8,475 nt of DNA, from contig JAEDGW010000111.1 of assembly GCA_016297325.1 (NCBI GenBank), forward strand, positions 1-8,475, written 5' to 3'. This stretch comes from Coprococcus sp. GTDB taxonomy: Bacteria; Bacillota; Clostridia; Lachnospirales; Lachnospiraceae. The notes beneath the pieces were generated by a model that did not search any database, was not told the origin of the DNA, and saw only the letters and a program-made list of their open reading frames with translations. This document shows positions 7,796-8,475 of the stretch, in pieces; position 1 is the first letter of the stretch, and each line of letters begins with the position of its first letter. A program made the translations under genes and the position numbers.

Positions 7796-7868
7796 ATGTA
7801 TCTCCTCTCTATACGGACATCATCTCTAAGCCTTTCCCATCTAAGCCGTCTGTGAACAGCATCTATGA
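7796..7868 (-). promoter_or_regulatory. Leader of the solute-binding protein gene with Shine-Dalgarno site and direct repeat
   Basis: These 73 bases are the longest gap inside the gene string. On the minus strand they carry a strong Shine-Dalgarno sequence (GAGAGGAGA, ending five bases before ATG). They also hold two copies of GGCTTAGA (7847-7840 and 7832-7825) repeated with a 15-base period, each followed by a near-match GATG. A period of 15 bases does not put the copies on the same helix face, so a protein operator is possible but not compelling. No good -35/-10 pair and no terminator stem are seen. Confidence 0.4.
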
Positions 7869-8216
7869 TCACTCCACTTTTTTCAGTGCATCAATGGTGA
7901 TGTTGTACTGTTCCCTGACCTTCTGAAACAGTTCGTCAGATCCGTCAAGTTCCCTTCCCCTGAGCTTTTCTGTGAGATCTGAGCTCACTGTATATAAGTT
8001 CTTAAGTCCAAGATTAAGACATACTCCTTTCAGTGTATGTGCCGCACGGAATGCTGTCTCTGCGTCACCCTCGCCGAGAGCTGTCTCAAGTGCACTGTAA
8101 CTGCCGTCATCTATGAATTTGATCGCAAATCTCTGCACAAGTGCCTCACTTCCAAGTCTTCCTATAACGTCCTCAAAATCTGCTCCTATTGCGTCATAAC
8201 ATTCTCTGATATTCAT
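7869..8216 (-). CDS. Free-standing HPt histidine phosphotransfer protein (115 aa)
   Basis: This small cytoplasmic four-helix protein carries phosphate between receiver domains in a multistep phosphorelay. The HPt signature is AAHTLKGVCLNLGL (58-71), with His60 as the phospho-acceptor, Lys63-Gly64 behind it and the following small and Leu residues of the usual H-x-L-K-G pattern. The length of 115 residues is a single domain and nothing more. Two hybrid kinases that end in receivers, and themselves lack an HPt domain, lie just downstream in the same string, so it is the likely acceptor from both. The ATG at 8216-8214 lies 5 bases after the upstream stop codon. Its Shine-Dalgarno GAGGAGA sits inside the last codons of the preceding gene, so translational coupling is likely. 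A final receiver partner is not visible here. Confidence 0.92.
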   Translation of the reverse strand: MNIRECYDAIGADFEDVIGRLGSEALVQRFAIKFIDDGSYSALETALGEGDAETAFRAAHTLKGVCLNLGLKNLYTVSSDLTEKLRGRELDGSDELFQKVREQYNITIDALKKVE

Positions 8217-8221
8217 CTCTT

Positions 8222-8475
8222 CTATATCTCCTCTTTTTTCATTTCATATTTGTGTGCCAGGTCTTCAAATTCCTGTCTTGACTCTTTAAAACACTCGATA
8301 AGTCTCGGTGAAAATGTTCCGCACTCACCGTCCAGTATCATCTGATATGCCTTGTCCTTAGCTATGGCCTTCTTGTACACACGGTCGCTCACAAGGGCAT
8401 CGTACACGTCAGCAATGGATAATTCTTCTTTTGTGAGTCTTCCCGGTTTCAGGAGCACACTGTCCTTTATGGCGA
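8222..8475 (-). CDS. HD-GYP-type protein, C-terminal part, apparently lacking the HHE/GYP core (5' truncated by window edge)
   Basis: The frame is open to the window edge and shows 83 residues before TAG. Two blocks of the HD-GYP family are recognisable: AIKDSVLLKPGRLTKEE (1-17 of the visible part), normally just after the metal-binding HD motif, and LSIADVYDALVSDRVYKKA (18-36), normally near the C-terminal end of the domain, followed by the usual tail with MILDGECGTFSP. In known HD-GYP proteins some 60-70 residues lie between these blocks, including the HHE-x-W-D-G-x-G-Y-P metal and signature motif. Here they are joined directly at about base 8420. The protein is therefore probably inactive as a cyclic-di-GMP phosphodiesterase. 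The upstream half, perhaps with a receiver domain, is outside the window. The gap to the HPt gene is 5 bases. A GTG at 8458-8456 is internal, not a start. Confidence 0.85.
   Translation of the reverse strand, partial: AIKDSVLLKPGRLTKEELSIADVYDALVSDRVYKKAIAKDKAYQMILDGECGTFSPRLIECFKESRQEFEDLAHKYEMKKEEI

Noticed and set aside
7796..7868. Internal promoter for the solute-binding protein gene (GTATAG as -10)
   Set aside because: The only candidate -35 at suitable distance is GGGAAA, a poor match, so no promoter is claimed.
8222..8458. Complete 78-codon gene starting with GTG at 8458
   Set aside because: The frame is open upstream and the codons before the GTG (Ala-Ile-Lys-Asp-Ser) continue the HD-GYP family pattern, so the GTG is an internal valine of a longer gene cut by the window edge.

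Overview
The window looks like part of a Gram-positive gut Clostridia genome, most likely Lachnospiraceae (Roseburia, Coprococcus or Butyrivibrio type). That placement is an inference. It rests on a lipoprotein family 1 solute-binding protein, Shine-Dalgarno sites of the GGAG/GGTGAT type, moderate base composition, and hybrid kinases whose wording resembles proteins of that family. All five recognisable genes lie on the minus strand, so transcription runs from high to low coordinates. The spacing (5, 73, 41 and 22 bases) suggests one operon. I see no terminator, tRNA, rRNA, IS element or CRISPR array.

In transcription order: (1) the 3' end of an HD-GYP-type gene (8475-8222), open at the window edge and apparently lacking the central block that carries the HHE and GYP motifs; (2) a free-standing HPt phosphotransfer protein (8216-7869); (3) a lipoprotein extracellular solute-binding protein with no ABC permease or ATPase beside it (7795-6326); (4) a 1300-residue hybrid histidine kinase with an extracellular dCache-like sensor, PAS, degenerate GGDEF, GAF-like region, kinase core and receiver (6284-2382); (5) a 743-residue hybrid histidine kinase with a six-helix membrane sensor, PAS-like region, kinase core and receiver (2359-128).

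Together these make a nearly complete phosphorelay. The kinases autophosphorylate, pass the phosphate to their own receivers, and the small HPt protein is the natural next carrier. The solute-binding lipoprotein may deliver a ligand, perhaps a sugar, to the periplasm-side sensor of the large kinase, or feed a transporter encoded elsewhere. No DNA-binding output is visible. The HD-GYP relative upstream and the degenerate GGDEF domain point to an evolutionary link with cyclic-di-GMP signalling, but both lack key catalytic features.

Downstream of the last gene, bases 56-127 hold a possible promoter and a possible start codon, both pointing into a perfect pentanucleotide tract (TGTGC x 11 on the plus strand) that occupies bases 1-55 and touches the window edge. 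The tract sits where copy-number change could switch a following gene, but it could also be a contig-end artefact.
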